A DNA stretch of 62,366 nt, taken from Porphyromonadaceae bacterium UBA7332 (GTDB taxonomy: Bacteria > Bacteroidota > Bacteroidia > Bacteroidales > UBA7332). The stretch covers positions 125,299 through 187,664 of the forward strand of contig DKPO01000017.1 of the NCBI GenBank assembly GCA_002471225.1, in the 5' to 3' direction. How positions within the stretch are numbered: the stretch's first letter is position 1; the number at the start of each line of letters is the position of its first letter. Shown here piece after piece: positions 1 through 9,443 of the stretch. Under the pieces are notes generated by a model, which ran no database searches, was not told the origin of the DNA, and saw only the letters and a list, made by a program, of their open reading frames with translations. The position numbers and the translations under genes were made by a program.

Positions 1-1590
1 AATATCTTCTCAGAGTATTCGAAAGATATTAACGGTAACTTCTTTAAAGTGATGCTTGGTTTCAATGCTGAGTTATTCCAGAGTCGTTACATGAGTGCTC
101 AGCGTGATGGCTTGATTACTTCAAACTTACCGGAAGTAAGTGTAGGTACGACAAATCAAAGATCATCAGGAGGTCGTGCTCATTGGTCAACAGCCGGATT
201 CTTTGGTCGTATCAACTACAACTACAAAGAGCGTTATATGGCTGAGGTGAATGCCAGATATGACGGTACATCTCGTTTCGTAGGAGATAAGCGCTGGAAT
301 ATTTTCCCTTCATTCTCTGCAGGTTGGAATATCGCACGTGAAGAGTTCTGGGAGGATAAACTAGATTACTTAAGCACGTTTAAATTACGTGGATCATGGG
401 GTGAGCTAGGTAACCAGAATACAAAATCTCTATATCCTTTCTATCAAACATTACCTTTCGGTGTTACGGATGGTTCATGGTTGGTTGATGGATTGAAACC
501 AAATACAGCAGGAGTACCGGGATTGGTTAGTACAGCGATGACTTGGGAGCGTGTTCGTTCCTGGAATATCGGTTTGGATGTTGCGGCATTAAACAATCGT
601 TTGACAGCTTCTTTTGACTACTTCAACCGTAAGACTTTGGATATGATTGGTCCTGCACCGGAACTTCCGGATATCTTAGGTACTTCAGTGCCTAAAGTAA
701 ATAATTGTGACTTGGAGTCAAATGGTTTTGAAATGGAAATCGCATGGAGAGACCGTATTGGAGAAGTAGGTTATGGTGTACGTGGGGTTTTATCAGATTC
801 ACGTCAAAAAGTAACTCGTTTCCCGAATGCTACAAATAGTATTTCGACTTATTATGCAGGTCGTTTGTTTGGAGAGATCTGGGGATATGAAACAATTGGA
901 ATTGCAAAATCGCAAGAAGAGATGGATGCGCATTTAGCTCATACAAATCAAAATGCGTTAGGTTCTAACTGGGGTGCCGGTGATATTATGTACAAAGATT
1001 TAAATGGTGATGGCAAAATCGATGGTGGTGCCGGAACTTTAGGTAATACAGGTGATAAAAAAATCATTGGTAACTCTACTCCACGTTTCAACTTCGGTTT
1101 GACTTTGGATGCTCAATGGAAAGGTTTTGATATCTCTTTATTCTTCCAAGGTGTAGGTAAAAGAGATTACGCTGTAGGTGGTGCTTATTTCTGGGGTGCA
1201 ACAGGAGGCCAGTGGCAATCTGCAGGTTTTGAGGAGCACTGGGATTTCTTCCGTCCGGAAGGAGATCCGTTAGGAGCTAACTTAGATGCTTACTATCCAC
1301 GTCCATTGTTTAGCGGAGAAGGTAAAAATCAGCAGACACAAACGAAATATTTGCAAAGTGCTGCATATGTTCGTTTGAAAAATGCTCAAATCGGTTATAC
1401 CTTCCCATCTGAATGGATGTCAAAAGCAAGAATTCAATCTTTGAGATTATTTGTTTCGGGTGATAACTTATTTACGATCTCAAGTATGTCGAAAATCTTC
1501 GATCCTGAAGCTATCGGTGGCGGATGGGGTGATGGTAAATTATATCCATTGGCTCGCGTTATTTCATTCGGTTTGAATGTTAACTTCTAA
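1..1590 (+). CDS. SusC/RagA-family TonB-dependent outer-membrane receptor, C-terminal part
   Basis: The reading frame is open from base 1, so the gene begins upstream and only about the last 529 residues are seen. This part is the C-terminal beta-barrel: alternating aromatic-rich strands, the SusC-type segment around NYNYKERYMAEVNARYDGTS, and a C-terminal strand ending in Phe (GLNVNF), the usual barrel-assembly signal. The family imports oligosaccharides through the outer membrane with TonB energy, together with a SusD lipoprotein, which follows 12 bases downstream. The plug, the N-terminal carboxypeptidase-like domain and the promoter lie outside the window. Glycan specificity cannot be read from this sequence; the two GH2 genes downstream suggest a beta-linked substrate. 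Confidence 0.95.
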   Translation, partial: NIFSEYSKDINGNFFKVMLGFNAELFQSRYMSAQRDGLITSNLPEVSVGTTNQRSSGGRAHWSTAGFFGRINYNYKERYMAEVNARYDGTSRFVGDKRWNIFPSFSAGWNIAREEFWEDKLDYLSTFKLRGSWGELGNQNTKSLYPFYQTLPFGVTDGSWLVDGLKPNTAGVPGLVSTAMTWERVRSWNIGLDVAALNNRLTASFDYFNRKTLDMIGPAPELPDILGTSVPKVNNCDLESNGFEMEIAWRDRIGEVGYGVRGVLSDSRQKVTRFPNATNSISTYYAGRLFGEIWGYETIGIAKSQEEMDAHLAHTNQNALGSNWGAGDIMYKDLNGDGKIDGGAGTLGNTGDKKIIGNSTPRFNFGLTLDAQWKGFDISLFFQGVGKRDYAVGGAYFWGATGGQWQSAGFEEHWDFFRPEGDPLGANLDAYYPRPLFSGEGKNQQTQTKYLQSAAYVRLKNAQIGYTFPSEWMSKARIQSLRLFVSGDNLFTISSMSKIFDPEAIGGGWGDGKLYPLARVISFGLNVNF

Positions 1591-1602
1591 AAAAGTACGA
1601 TC

Positions 1603-3618
1603 ATGACAAAAAATATAAAATCATATATTAAATACACTTGCCTTGCGGCAGGTGTATTATTCGGAGCTTCTTCTTGTAATGATTTTTTGGATAGATCTCC
1701 ATTAGATCAGGTTACTCCTCAGCAGTATTTTAATACAGAAAGTGATTTAGCTGCTTACGCAGTTAAGTATTATAACTTCTCAACGCATAGTGGATTTAAT
1801 ATTGGTGTATTTGCTTTAGATAACCACACAGACAATCAGGCAAATGTTGGAGGTTCAAACTCTCGTTGGGTTCCCGGAGAATGGCGTGTAGGTGAATCTG
1901 GCGGTTCCTGGGCATTTGGAAATATCCGTGCGGCAAATTACTTTTTTGAGCAGGTTAATCCAAAGGTGAAAGAAGGTAAGATTTCCGGAACACCGACAAA
2001 CATTAATCATTATGTGGGTGAAATGTACTTTATTCGTGCATGGGAGTATTTCCAAAAACTACAGGCTTTGGGTGATTTCCCTATCTTGAAAAGAACATTA
2101 CCGGATGATCATGCTGTTTTGACAGAAGCTAGTAAAAGACGCCCTCGTAATGAAGTGGCTCGTTTTATTTTGCAGGATCTTGATTCAGCAATATTCTTAA
2201 TGACGAATAAGCCGGCAGGTGGGAAGAACCGTTTAACAAAAAATGCGGCGTTGTTATTGAAATCACGTGTAGCATTATATGAAGGTTCTTGGTTAACTTA
2301 CCATAAAGGTACAGCATTTGTTCCGGGAGGTCCGGGATGGCCAGGTGCTAAAATGGATTATCTGAAAGATTTTACAATTGATATTGATTCAGAGATTAAC
2401 TTCTTCTTAGATGAATGTATGAAAGCATCAGAAGAAGTGGCTAAAGAGTTCCAGTTGACTAAATCTACAGATGTAACAAATCCATCGGAGTCTTCATCTT
2501 TTAATGGATGGAATCCATATTTTGATATGTTCAATGCTACAAACATGGAAGATATCAGCGAAGTAATATTCTGGAGAGCTTATTCAGGATCTCAGAATGT
2601 AACTCATGGTGTTTCTCACTATATGGCAGCCGGAGGGGGCAACTCAGGATTTACACGTTCGTTGGTTGACAGTTATTTGATGGAAAACGGGTTGCCGATT
2701 TATGCAGCTAACTCAGGTTACCACGGAGAACAAACAATCGAGAAAGTAAAAGAGGACAGAGATATTCGTCTTCAATTATTTGTAGCTGCTCCTACAGATG
2801 TTCGTGTTTGGAAAGCTGGTTCTGTTGAGCCATTCAAAAAGATTGCTCCTGCAATTCTTGAAAAAGCTGAAAACCGTTGTGCTACCGGATACCAAATTCG
2901 TAAAGGCTTGACTTATGATCCAGCTCAGAATTTATCCGGAGCGACTCAGACTTATGGATGTATTGTATTCCGTGGAGCTGAGGCTTATCTGAATTACATT
3001 GAGGCAAACTATATCAAAAACGGATCATTGAACGGGACATCTCAGGAATACTGGAGAAAACTTCGTGAGCGTGCTCAGATTGATACAGACTTCAACAAAA
3101 CAATAGCAGCGACAGACTTAAATAAAGAAAATGACTGGGCTGTTTATTCTGCAGGAGTAAAAGTGGATGCAACACTTTACAATATCCGTAGAGAGCGTCG
3201 TAACGAATTGGTTGCAGAAGGTATGAGATGGAATGATTTGAGACGTTGGAGAGCTTTGGATCAGGTTAAGAATTATCAGATCGAAGGTTTCAACCTTTGG
3301 GGCGGATCAATGCAAGATCATTTTACAGATGAGACAGGAAAAAATCTGTTGATTCCGACAGGAACAGAATCAGCCGATCAGACACCTAACGTTTCAAGTC
3401 CTAAGAATAGTGATTATCTGAGACCTTATCAGATTATCAATGATAATAACTTACTTTATAGTGGTTATTCATGGCAGACATGTAAATATCTGGATCCGAT
3501 TGCTCAAAATCACTTCAATATTACTTCACCGACACCAGGTGATTTAGAATCGTCAGTGATCTATCAAAATCCGGGATGGCCATATCAGGCTAACCAATCT
3601 GGTTTTGATGTGAAATAA
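1603..3618 (+). CDS. SusD/RagB-family glycan-binding outer-membrane lipoprotein
   Basis: This is a 671-residue lipoprotein. A signal peptide leads to a lipobox with Cys25 (GASSC), followed by the SusD-type start NDFLDRSPLDQVTPQQYF. Further SusD hallmarks are the helical TPR-like region with AEMYFIRAWEYFQ-like residues (here GEMYFIRAWEYFQ) and the C-terminal RRERRNELVAEGMRWNDLRRW motif. SusD proteins sit on the cell surface as a lid over the SusC barrel and bind the glycan. The gene starts 12 bases after the SusC stop and is surely co-transcribed. A strong terminator follows at 3640-3678, so the enzymes downstream form a separate transcription unit. Confidence 0.96.
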   Translation: MTKNIKSYIKYTCLAAGVLFGASSCNDFLDRSPLDQVTPQQYFNTESDLAAYAVKYYNFSTHSGFNIGVFALDNHTDNQANVGGSNSRWVPGEWRVGESGGSWAFGNIRAANYFFEQVNPKVKEGKISGTPTNINHYVGEMYFIRAWEYFQKLQALGDFPILKRTLPDDHAVLTEASKRRPRNEVARFILQDLDSAIFLMTNKPAGGKNRLTKNAALLLKSRVALYEGSWLTYHKGTAFVPGGPGWPGAKMDYLKDFTIDIDSEINFFLDECMKASEEVAKEFQLTKSTDVTNPSESSSFNGWNPYFDMFNATNMEDISEVIFWRAYSGSQNVTHGVSHYMAAGGGNSGFTRSLVDSYLMENGLPIYAANSGYHGEQTIEKVKEDRDIRLQLFVAAPTDVRVWKAGSVEPFKKIAPAILEKAENRCATGYQIRKGLTYDPAQNLSGATQTYGCIVFRGAEAYLNYIEANYIKNGSLNGTSQEYWRKLRERAQIDTDFNKTIAATDLNKENDWAVYSAGVKVDATLYNIRRERRNELVAEGMRWNDLRRWRALDQVKNYQIEGFNLWGGSMQDHFTDETGKNLLIPTGTESADQTPNVSSPKNSDYLRPYQIINDNNLLYSGYSWQTCKYLDPIAQNHFNITSPTPGDLESSVIYQNPGWPYQANQSGFDVK

Positions 3619-3639
3619 AAAATATATAAATACGTTTTT

Positions 3640-3678
3640 AAGAGCCACGGCTACTCAATCGGGTAGTTCGTGGCTCTT
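3640..3678 (+). terminator. Rho-independent terminator after the SusC/SusD operon
   Basis: The arms at 3640-3654 and 3663-3678 (AAGAGCCACG...CTAC against GTAG...CGTGGCTCTT) pair with one small bulge, and a T-run follows. It ends the SusC/SusD transcript. The open frame of the next gene extends back into this hairpin, which argues against using those upstream start codons. Confidence 0.85.
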
Positions 3679-3766
3679 TTTTGTTATTTACTTCCGAATA
3701 GCTTGTTTTACACGATTTTGAACATGAAAATGATCAGAATCGAACATCAGACAGGATTAAGGATTA

Positions 3767-3774
3767 TAGATTTG
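3767..3774 (+). promoter_or_regulatory. Candidate -7 promoter element for the GH2 pair
   Basis: TAGATTTG is a full match to the Bacteroidota -7 consensus TAnnTTTG. It would start transcription near 3781, about 20 nt before the ATG at 3802. No clear TTTG lies 19-20 bp upstream, so the call is moderate. Confidence 0.5.
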
Positions 3775-3801
3775 CGACATCAAACAATCAAAATAAGATC
3801 T

Positions 3802-6246
3802 ATGAGAATCCGATTTTCTATAAGAAACTTCAGCTTGTTGGTATTCGTGCTTTTGACAGCCGCTCTATCCGCATCGGACTATATTTTATTGAATCGTAAC
3901 TGGCGCTTTATGTCAGGAGACTCCGTTATATATTCTTTAAAGGAGCTGGATGACTCTGATTGGCGGAAACTTGACTTACCTCATGATTGGAGTATAGAGG
4001 GCGAGTATCATCCGAGTAAACATATTTCGGACTGGCAAAGTGGATTTTTACCTGCCGGAGCTGGTTGGTACCGCAGAGAGCTTGTCGTGGACAAAGGCTG
4101 GAATAAAAAAAGGATCATTCTGCATGCAGATGGTATTTATCCCTTATCTGCCATATGGGTGAACGGTCAGAAAGCAGGAGAGAACTTTAATGGTTATATA
4201 GGGCAAAGTTATGATATCACAAATTTTTTAGTAAGAGGTCGCAATCAGATTGCCATACGTGTAGATCACACGAAACCTCTTTCAGGCAGATGGTATGCCG
4301 GATCAGGAATCTATCGTAACGTATGGTTGCAAGTTGCTGATCCGGTTCATATCGGCCGGGATGATGTTTGGTTCAGAACGTCCGAGATAAGCCAGGATAG
4401 AGCGAAATACGCTGTGCAGATAGATCTGAAAGTGGACGGAGATGCTTTGTATGAGCTGAAAACAGAAGTTATTAACAAGTATGGGTTAATTGTTGATAAC
4501 TCAAAAATCAAATGCTATGAATCCGATACGGTATATAAGATTGAGTCCGAAATTAAAAAGCCCTCATTGTGGTCACCTGATACCCCCGATACCTACAAGT
4601 TGAGGGTTATGGTTTATCGTAACGGTAAGGAGATAGACAAACATGAGCAGCTTATCGGTTTTCGTTCTATCAGTTTTTCAGCAGATCAAGGCTTCCTTCT
4701 GAATGGCGAACCCCTTAAATTTAAAGGTGTATGCGATCATCATACAGCAGGAGCAGTGGGTGCCGCAGTTCCGGATGATGTTTTATATTATCGTCTGAAA
4801 CTATTGAAAAATATGGGGTGCAACGCTATACGTACAGCTCATAATCCTTTCTCCCGCGAGTTTTATACCTTGTGCGATACGCTGGGTATAATGGTCATGA
4901 ATGAAGGCCTTGACGGATGGGATACACCTAAGGCAAAAGATGATTACGGGAATTACTTTCAGGAGAACTGGAAGAAAGACCTGACACGCTTCATTAAACG
5001 TGATCGGAATCATCCTTCGGTCATACTATGGAGTATCGGTAATGAGGTTTACAATCCCTCAGAAGCTGTTCAGTCCCGCTTAGTTAAGCTGTTTCACGAA
5101 TTGGATCCGGATCGTCCCGTAACACAGGGAGGTGCAGATCCTACAAGAGGGATGAAAGCAGATTATGAGTCTGAATTTCTGGCTTTGGATATTGTCGGGT
5201 TTAATGGCAATGGAGAAGAAGTAGGGGAATTCGAACGGTTTCATGAGAAGTATCCGGACGTTTGCGCCATAGCTACCGAAGTTCCGCACACTTACCAGAC
5301 CAGAGGTGTATATCGGACAAAGACACAATGGCGCAGACGGGATTTCCCCGCACCTTGGGAAAAAGGGGATATTAACTGGGATAAGTTTAAGTATAGAGTA
5401 TTTCCGATACCGGATTTAGCTACAGAAGAATGTTTCCCTGAAGAAAAAGCAAATATCTATTATCAATCATCCTATGATAATGCTTCAGTTCGTATCAGTA
5501 TAAGGAAATCGTGGCAACGAACCACTTCTTTTCCATGGCTGATGGGCGAGTTCAGATGGGGAAGCTTTGATTATCTGGGAGAGGCAGAATGGCCGCAGCG
5601 ATGTGGAAATTTTGGTATTATTGATGTTGCGGGTATTCCAAAAGATGCGTATTACTTATATAAGAGTCTATGGAATCCTGAGCCGATGGTTCATCTGTTA
5701 CCACACTGGACACATGAAGGAAAAGAAAATACACTGATCCCTATGGTTGTTTATACCAATTGTGATTCTGTGAACTTATCGTTGAACGGACGATCGTTAG
5801 GAACACAGAAATATGCAGATGAGCAATTGGTTTGGCAGGTTCCTTACGAAAAGGGAGTTATTAGGGTAAAGGGTTATCAGGATGGGAAAATCGTAGCGGA
5901 GGATTCTGCCCGGACAGCCGGAGAGGCATTCACTATCGGAACTAAAATAACCAGAGGTTTAGCCAATTCTTTGCATCCGGAAGTAATACGGATTGACTTG
6001 AGTATTATAGACAAAGAGGGTACAATTTGTCCTTATGCCTCTGATTTATTACAGTTCGAACTCTCCGGACATCTTGAGTTAGTCGGTGTCGATAACGGAG
6101 ATCCGATAGATATGGTTGCTTACAAGCAGAACAGCTGTAAGAGTTTCAGAGGTAAATCCATGCTCCTTGTTCGTAAAATCAAGAGAGGAAATGCTATCTT
6201 GCGGATCCATGGAAATGGTTTAGAATCAGTACAATTGAAAATGTAA
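3802..6246 (+). CDS. Secreted glycoside hydrolase family 2 (beta-galactosidase-like)
   Basis: This is an 814-residue protein if started at 3802 (MRIRFSIRNFSLL), where a signal peptide begins. The open frame reaches back to 3670 but there overlaps the upstream terminator. Domains in order: sugar-binding jelly roll (about 30-190), immunoglobulin-like domain, TIM barrel, and C-terminal beta domains with the VDNGDP motif common in Bacteroidota GH2 enzymes. The catalytic acid/base is Glu415 in SIGNEV and the likely nucleophile is Glu583 in MGEFRWGS; both are present, so activity is expected. GH2 enzymes remove terminal beta-linked galactose, mannose or glucuronate; which one is not clear here. It sits in the periplasm or on the surface and works with the SusC/SusD system just upstream. 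Confidence 0.9.
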   Translation: MRIRFSIRNFSLLVFVLLTAALSASDYILLNRNWRFMSGDSVIYSLKELDDSDWRKLDLPHDWSIEGEYHPSKHISDWQSGFLPAGAGWYRRELVVDKGWNKKRIILHADGIYPLSAIWVNGQKAGENFNGYIGQSYDITNFLVRGRNQIAIRVDHTKPLSGRWYAGSGIYRNVWLQVADPVHIGRDDVWFRTSEISQDRAKYAVQIDLKVDGDALYELKTEVINKYGLIVDNSKIKCYESDTVYKIESEIKKPSLWSPDTPDTYKLRVMVYRNGKEIDKHEQLIGFRSISFSADQGFLLNGEPLKFKGVCDHHTAGAVGAAVPDDVLYYRLKLLKNMGCNAIRTAHNPFSREFYTLCDTLGIMVMNEGLDGWDTPKAKDDYGNYFQENWKKDLTRFIKRDRNHPSVILWSIGNEVYNPSEAVQSRLVKLFHELDPDRPVTQGGADPTRGMKADYESEFLALDIVGFNGNGEEVGEFERFHEKYPDVCAIATEVPHTYQTRGVYRTKTQWRRRDFPAPWEKGDINWDKFKYRVFPIPDLATEECFPEEKANIYYQSSYDNASVRISIRKSWQRTTSFPWLMGEFRWGSFDYLGEAEWPQRCGNFGIIDVAGIPKDAYYLYKSLWNPEPMVHLLPHWTHEGKENTLIPMVVYTNCDSVNLSLNGRSLGTQKYADEQLVWQVPYEKGVIRVKGYQDGKIVAEDSARTAGEAFTIGTKITRGLANSLHPEVIRIDLSIIDKEGTICPYASDLLQFELSGHLELVGVDNGDPIDMVAYKQNSCKSFRGKSMLLVRKIKRGNAILRIHGNGLESVQLKM

Positions 6247-6280
6247 GTTTAATCAGCAATTTATTCAAAACAATATAGAA

Positions 6281-8944
6281 ATGAGAAAATTAATCATGGC
6301 ATTGGCCTGTATGGCTCTGACATACTCCGTTTATGCTCAGCATCAGCCCGAATTTTCGACAGCGGGATTTTATAGAATACCCGGTGCAGAGAGAGATGTG
6401 AAAGATATGAATACGGCATGGCGCTTTTTTAAAGGAAAGAGTGATCAGGCCTCTCAGGTATCTTTCGATGATTCGAACTGGGGTATTGTCTCTTTACCGC
6501 ACGGATTGGAGTATAATTCGACAGAAGCAAGCGGATGTACGAATTATCAGGGTGAGGCATGGTACAGAAAACATTTCACACCTTCTCAGACAAGTAAAAG
6601 ACAGGTCCTTTATTTTGAAGGGATCATGGGTAAAAGTAAAGTGTACGTAAACGGACAACTTGTGAAGGAGAATTTTGGTGGATTCCTACCTGTTATAGCT
6701 GATGTAACGGATTATCTGATACCCGGTAAGGACAATGTAATTGCTGTATGGGCTGATAACAGTGACGATCCGTCATACCCTCCCGGTAAAGCTCAGAATG
6801 TGCTGGACTTTTCATATTTCGGGGGAATATACAGAGATTGCTGGTTGGTTCAAACCAATGATGTATTTATTACGGATCCGAATCAGGAAAATGAAGTTGC
6901 CGGCGGAGGGCTTGTCGTAGCCTTTGATCAGGTTTCGGATAAACAGGCAGACATCCTTTTGAAACTTCAGTTGCGCAATCAATCCAAAAAGAATTTTTCC
7001 GGTAGTGTTAACTATCAGCTGATTGATGCCGAAGGCAAAGTGGTAGCTAGTGCAGAAAATAAAGTTTCGGTACCTAGAGGGAATACAGCTACGACCAAAA
7101 ATAAGATGAAAGTGAGTTCTCCTGAATTATGGGAACCGGATGCACCTCATTTATATGGATTGGTCGTAACGGTAAAAGATAAAAGCGGAAAGGTCGTTGA
7201 CGGATACAAAAAGCGAATAGGGATAAGAAGTATTGAATTTAAGGGAGCTGACGGATTATGGCTGAATGGGAAGCCGTATGAAGTACCGTTGATCGGAGCG
7301 AATCGCCATCAGGATTTTGCAGTAATTGGCAATGCGCTGCCTAACTCACTACACTGGCGTGATGCGAAGAAATTGCGTGATGCAGGAATGCGTATAATCC
7401 GTAATGCTCACTATCCTCAGGATCCGGCTTTCATGGATGCGTGTGATGAACTGGGATTGTTTGTGATTGTAAATACTCCGGGATGGCAGTTTTGGAATCC
7501 GGACCCGTTGTTTGCCGAAAGAGTGTATGGAAATATTCGCGATATGGTTCGGAGAGATCGTAATCGACCATCCGTTTTCTTATGGGAACCGATCTTGAAC
7601 GAAACCTGGTATCCGGAAGATTTCGCTAAACGTGTAAAAGATATAGTGACTGAGGAATTCCCATACAAAAACAGTTATTCAGCTTGTGATCACGAAGCTC
7701 GCGGAAGTCAGTTTTATGATATTCAGTTTACACATCCGGTAAATGCGGATAAAGAGTGGGCTTTGAAGGAGAAGGATTCTTCTAAAACGTACTTCACACG
7801 TGAGTGGGGAGATAATGTAGATGATTGGAATTCTCATAATTCACCAAGTCGTGTGCATCGTGCGTGGGGTGAAGAACCTATGTTGGTTCAAACTCGCCAT
7901 TATGCAAATCCTCCTTATCCTTATACCACTTATGATGTATTGTATCAGACCGATCGTCAACATGTGGGAGGAACCTTATGGCACTCATTTGATCATCAGC
8001 GCGGATATCATCCCGATCCGTTTTACGGAGGGGTAATGGATGTTTTCCGTCAACCGAAATACTCCTATTATATGTTTATGGCTCAGCGTCCGAAGGAGAA
8101 GCTTGATTTAATAGCTGAAAGCGGACCGATGATTTATATAGCACATGAGATGACTCCGTTTTCCAGTCCTGATGTGACTGTATTCTCGAATTGTGATGAG
8201 GTGAGACTGACCGTTGCGCATACCGGTAAAACATACACCTATAAGAAAGATTCAAGTCGTGTAGGGATGCCATCTCCTGTCATTACGTTCAAAGATGTAT
8301 ATGATTTTATGGACGATAAAAAACTGGCAATGGCAGGAAAAGGCAAAGAAGTATATATGCTTGCTGAAGGGCTTATAGACGGAAAGGTTGTTGCTACCTA
8401 TCGCAGGGAACCGGCACGTCGTCCTTCGAAAATCGTTTTATGGCTCGATAATGAAGATGTATCGTTGCGTGCAGACGGTTCGGATATGGTGACGGTCGTT
8501 GCAGGAATAGCTGACAATAACGGAAATATCAAACGCTTGAACAACTATTTTGTGAAATTCCATGTGGAAGGAGAAGGTAAGTTAGTCGGTGATGCAGAGC
8601 ATCTGAATAATCCGAGACCGGTTTTGTGGGGAACAGCTCCTGCTCTGATTCAATCGACAAACAAAGCCGGAAAGATCAAGGTGACTGCGGAGGTTTTATT
8701 TGAAGGCCAGCAAATGCCAGCGGGAGGAGAGCTTATTTTCGAATCTGTTCCGACTCAGATCGGGCAAGTATTTGATGCTGCCGAACTGGAAAAGATGGAT
8801 AAAGTAAATAATCAGCAAATACAAGCTGAATCGTTCCGGAAAGATGATTTACAAAAAGAGGTCGACAGACTTAAAAAAGAATTGAATAACTATAAACTCA
8901 AGGAGGTTGAGAAACAACAGGCTGAGTTTGGTGAAAAAAATTAA
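6281..8944 (+). CDS. Secreted glycoside hydrolase family 2 protein with C-terminal coiled coil
   Basis: This is an 887-residue protein with a signal peptide ending near residue 19 (TYSVYAQ). It has an N-terminal sugar-binding domain, an Ig-like domain and a TIM barrel. The acid/base is Glu441 (PILNETWYP) and the likely nucleophile is Glu508 (FTREWGD). It starts 34 bases after the first GH2 gene and is probably in the same transcript. The last 40 or so residues (QKEVDRLKKELNNYKLKEVE) form a charged heptad-like coiled coil ending in GEKN, which is unusual for GH2 and may mediate oligomerisation. The protein differs enough from its neighbour that the pair probably cuts different linkages of one glycan. 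Exact substrate unknown. Confidence 0.88.
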   Translation: MRKLIMALACMALTYSVYAQHQPEFSTAGFYRIPGAERDVKDMNTAWRFFKGKSDQASQVSFDDSNWGIVSLPHGLEYNSTEASGCTNYQGEAWYRKHFTPSQTSKRQVLYFEGIMGKSKVYVNGQLVKENFGGFLPVIADVTDYLIPGKDNVIAVWADNSDDPSYPPGKAQNVLDFSYFGGIYRDCWLVQTNDVFITDPNQENEVAGGGLVVAFDQVSDKQADILLKLQLRNQSKKNFSGSVNYQLIDAEGKVVASAENKVSVPRGNTATTKNKMKVSSPELWEPDAPHLYGLVVTVKDKSGKVVDGYKKRIGIRSIEFKGADGLWLNGKPYEVPLIGANRHQDFAVIGNALPNSLHWRDAKKLRDAGMRIIRNAHYPQDPAFMDACDELGLFVIVNTPGWQFWNPDPLFAERVYGNIRDMVRRDRNRPSVFLWEPILNETWYPEDFAKRVKDIVTEEFPYKNSYSACDHEARGSQFYDIQFTHPVNADKEWALKEKDSSKTYFTREWGDNVDDWNSHNSPSRVHRAWGEEPMLVQTRHYANPPYPYTTYDVLYQTDRQHVGGTLWHSFDHQRGYHPDPFYGGVMDVFRQPKYSYYMFMAQRPKEKLDLIAESGPMIYIAHEMTPFSSPDVTVFSNCDEVRLTVAHTGKTYTYKKDSSRVGMPSPVITFKDVYDFMDDKKLAMAGKGKEVYMLAEGLIDGKVVATYRREPARRPSKIVLWLDNEDVSLRADGSDMVTVVAGIADNNGNIKRLNNYFVKFHVEGEGKLVGDAEHLNNPRPVLWGTAPALIQSTNKAGKIKVTAEVLFEGQQMPAGGELIFESVPTQIGQVFDAAELEKMDKVNNQQIQAESFRKDDLQKEVDRLKKELNNYKLKEVEKQQAEFGEKN

Positions 8945-8956
8945 TCTCAATACAAC

Positions 8957-9001
8957 AACAGGACTGAATTCTTTATAGCAGGAATCAGTCCTGTTTTTTT
9001 A
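8957..9001 (+). terminator. Terminator after the GH2 pair
   Basis: The stem arms AACAGGACTGA (8957-8967) and TCAGTCCTGTT (8985-8995) pair perfectly and are followed by a run of T. Confidence 0.85.
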
Positions 9002-9127
9002 TTGCGACATGAGATTGATTATCCTTTAGTGAGGTATTGAAATAGTTACGGGGTGATTAATATGTAATACGCTTTAAATAAGATTTTTACAAGGCGAAAT
9101 AATATATAGTGTAAGTGTTTTAATTTG

Positions 9128-9209
9128 TTAAGCGTAGGTCGCATTAAAATGCGAAGTACTTCGCAATTTTGTGCGACCTACTTCGCATTTCTGTGCGATG
9201 TACATCGCA
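9128..9209. repeat. Array A: four 16-bp dyad units at exact 22-bp spacing
   Basis: Units start at 9128, 9150, 9172 and 9194. The second (TGCGAAGTACTTCGCA) and fourth (TGCGATGTACATCGCA) are perfect palindromes. The third is TGCGACCTACTTCGCA, and the first keeps only its right half, GTAGGTCGCA. The 6-bp spacers are T/A-rich. GTAGGTCGCA of unit 1 is the reverse complement of TGCGACCTAC in unit 3, so a larger hairpin can also form. It lies in the 497-bp gap between two convergent genes. The rest of that gap (9002-9127 and 9210-9401) shows nothing I can name. An almost identical array with the same spacing is at 47048-47129. Confidence 0.9.
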
Positions 9210-9401
9210 CAAATTAATCATAGGCAGAAAAGAATTGTTTGTACGGGAATGTGACTTATTCTTCTGATAAGAATAGTTATCAGGCGGCATATTTTTTGAA
9301 AATATACGAGTGTATGTATTTATTATACTTGCTATATCAGGATATACCTATGAATGGATAGTGAATAGAATATAAACTTTTTAAAGACCAGCAGGGGATT
9401 A

Positions 9402-9443
9402 AAACAAAGAGGGAAGTCTCTATGGAGACTTCCCTCTTTGTTT
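9402..9443 (-). terminator. Terminator overlapping the acyltransferase stop codon
   Basis: A perfect 19-bp stem (9402-9420 with 9425-9443) and a 4-nt loop serve the minus-strand operon. The arm covers part of the stop codon at 9442-9444, so the hairpin begins right at the end of translation. Confidence 0.8.

Noticed and set aside
3670..3801. N-terminal extension of the first GH2 protein
   Set aside because: It begins inside the SusD terminator, and the signal peptide and promoter fit the start at 3802.
9128..9209. Simple terminator for the flanking convergent genes
   Set aside because: Both flanking genes already have their own clear terminators (8957-9001 and 9402-9443), and the array has no T-run.
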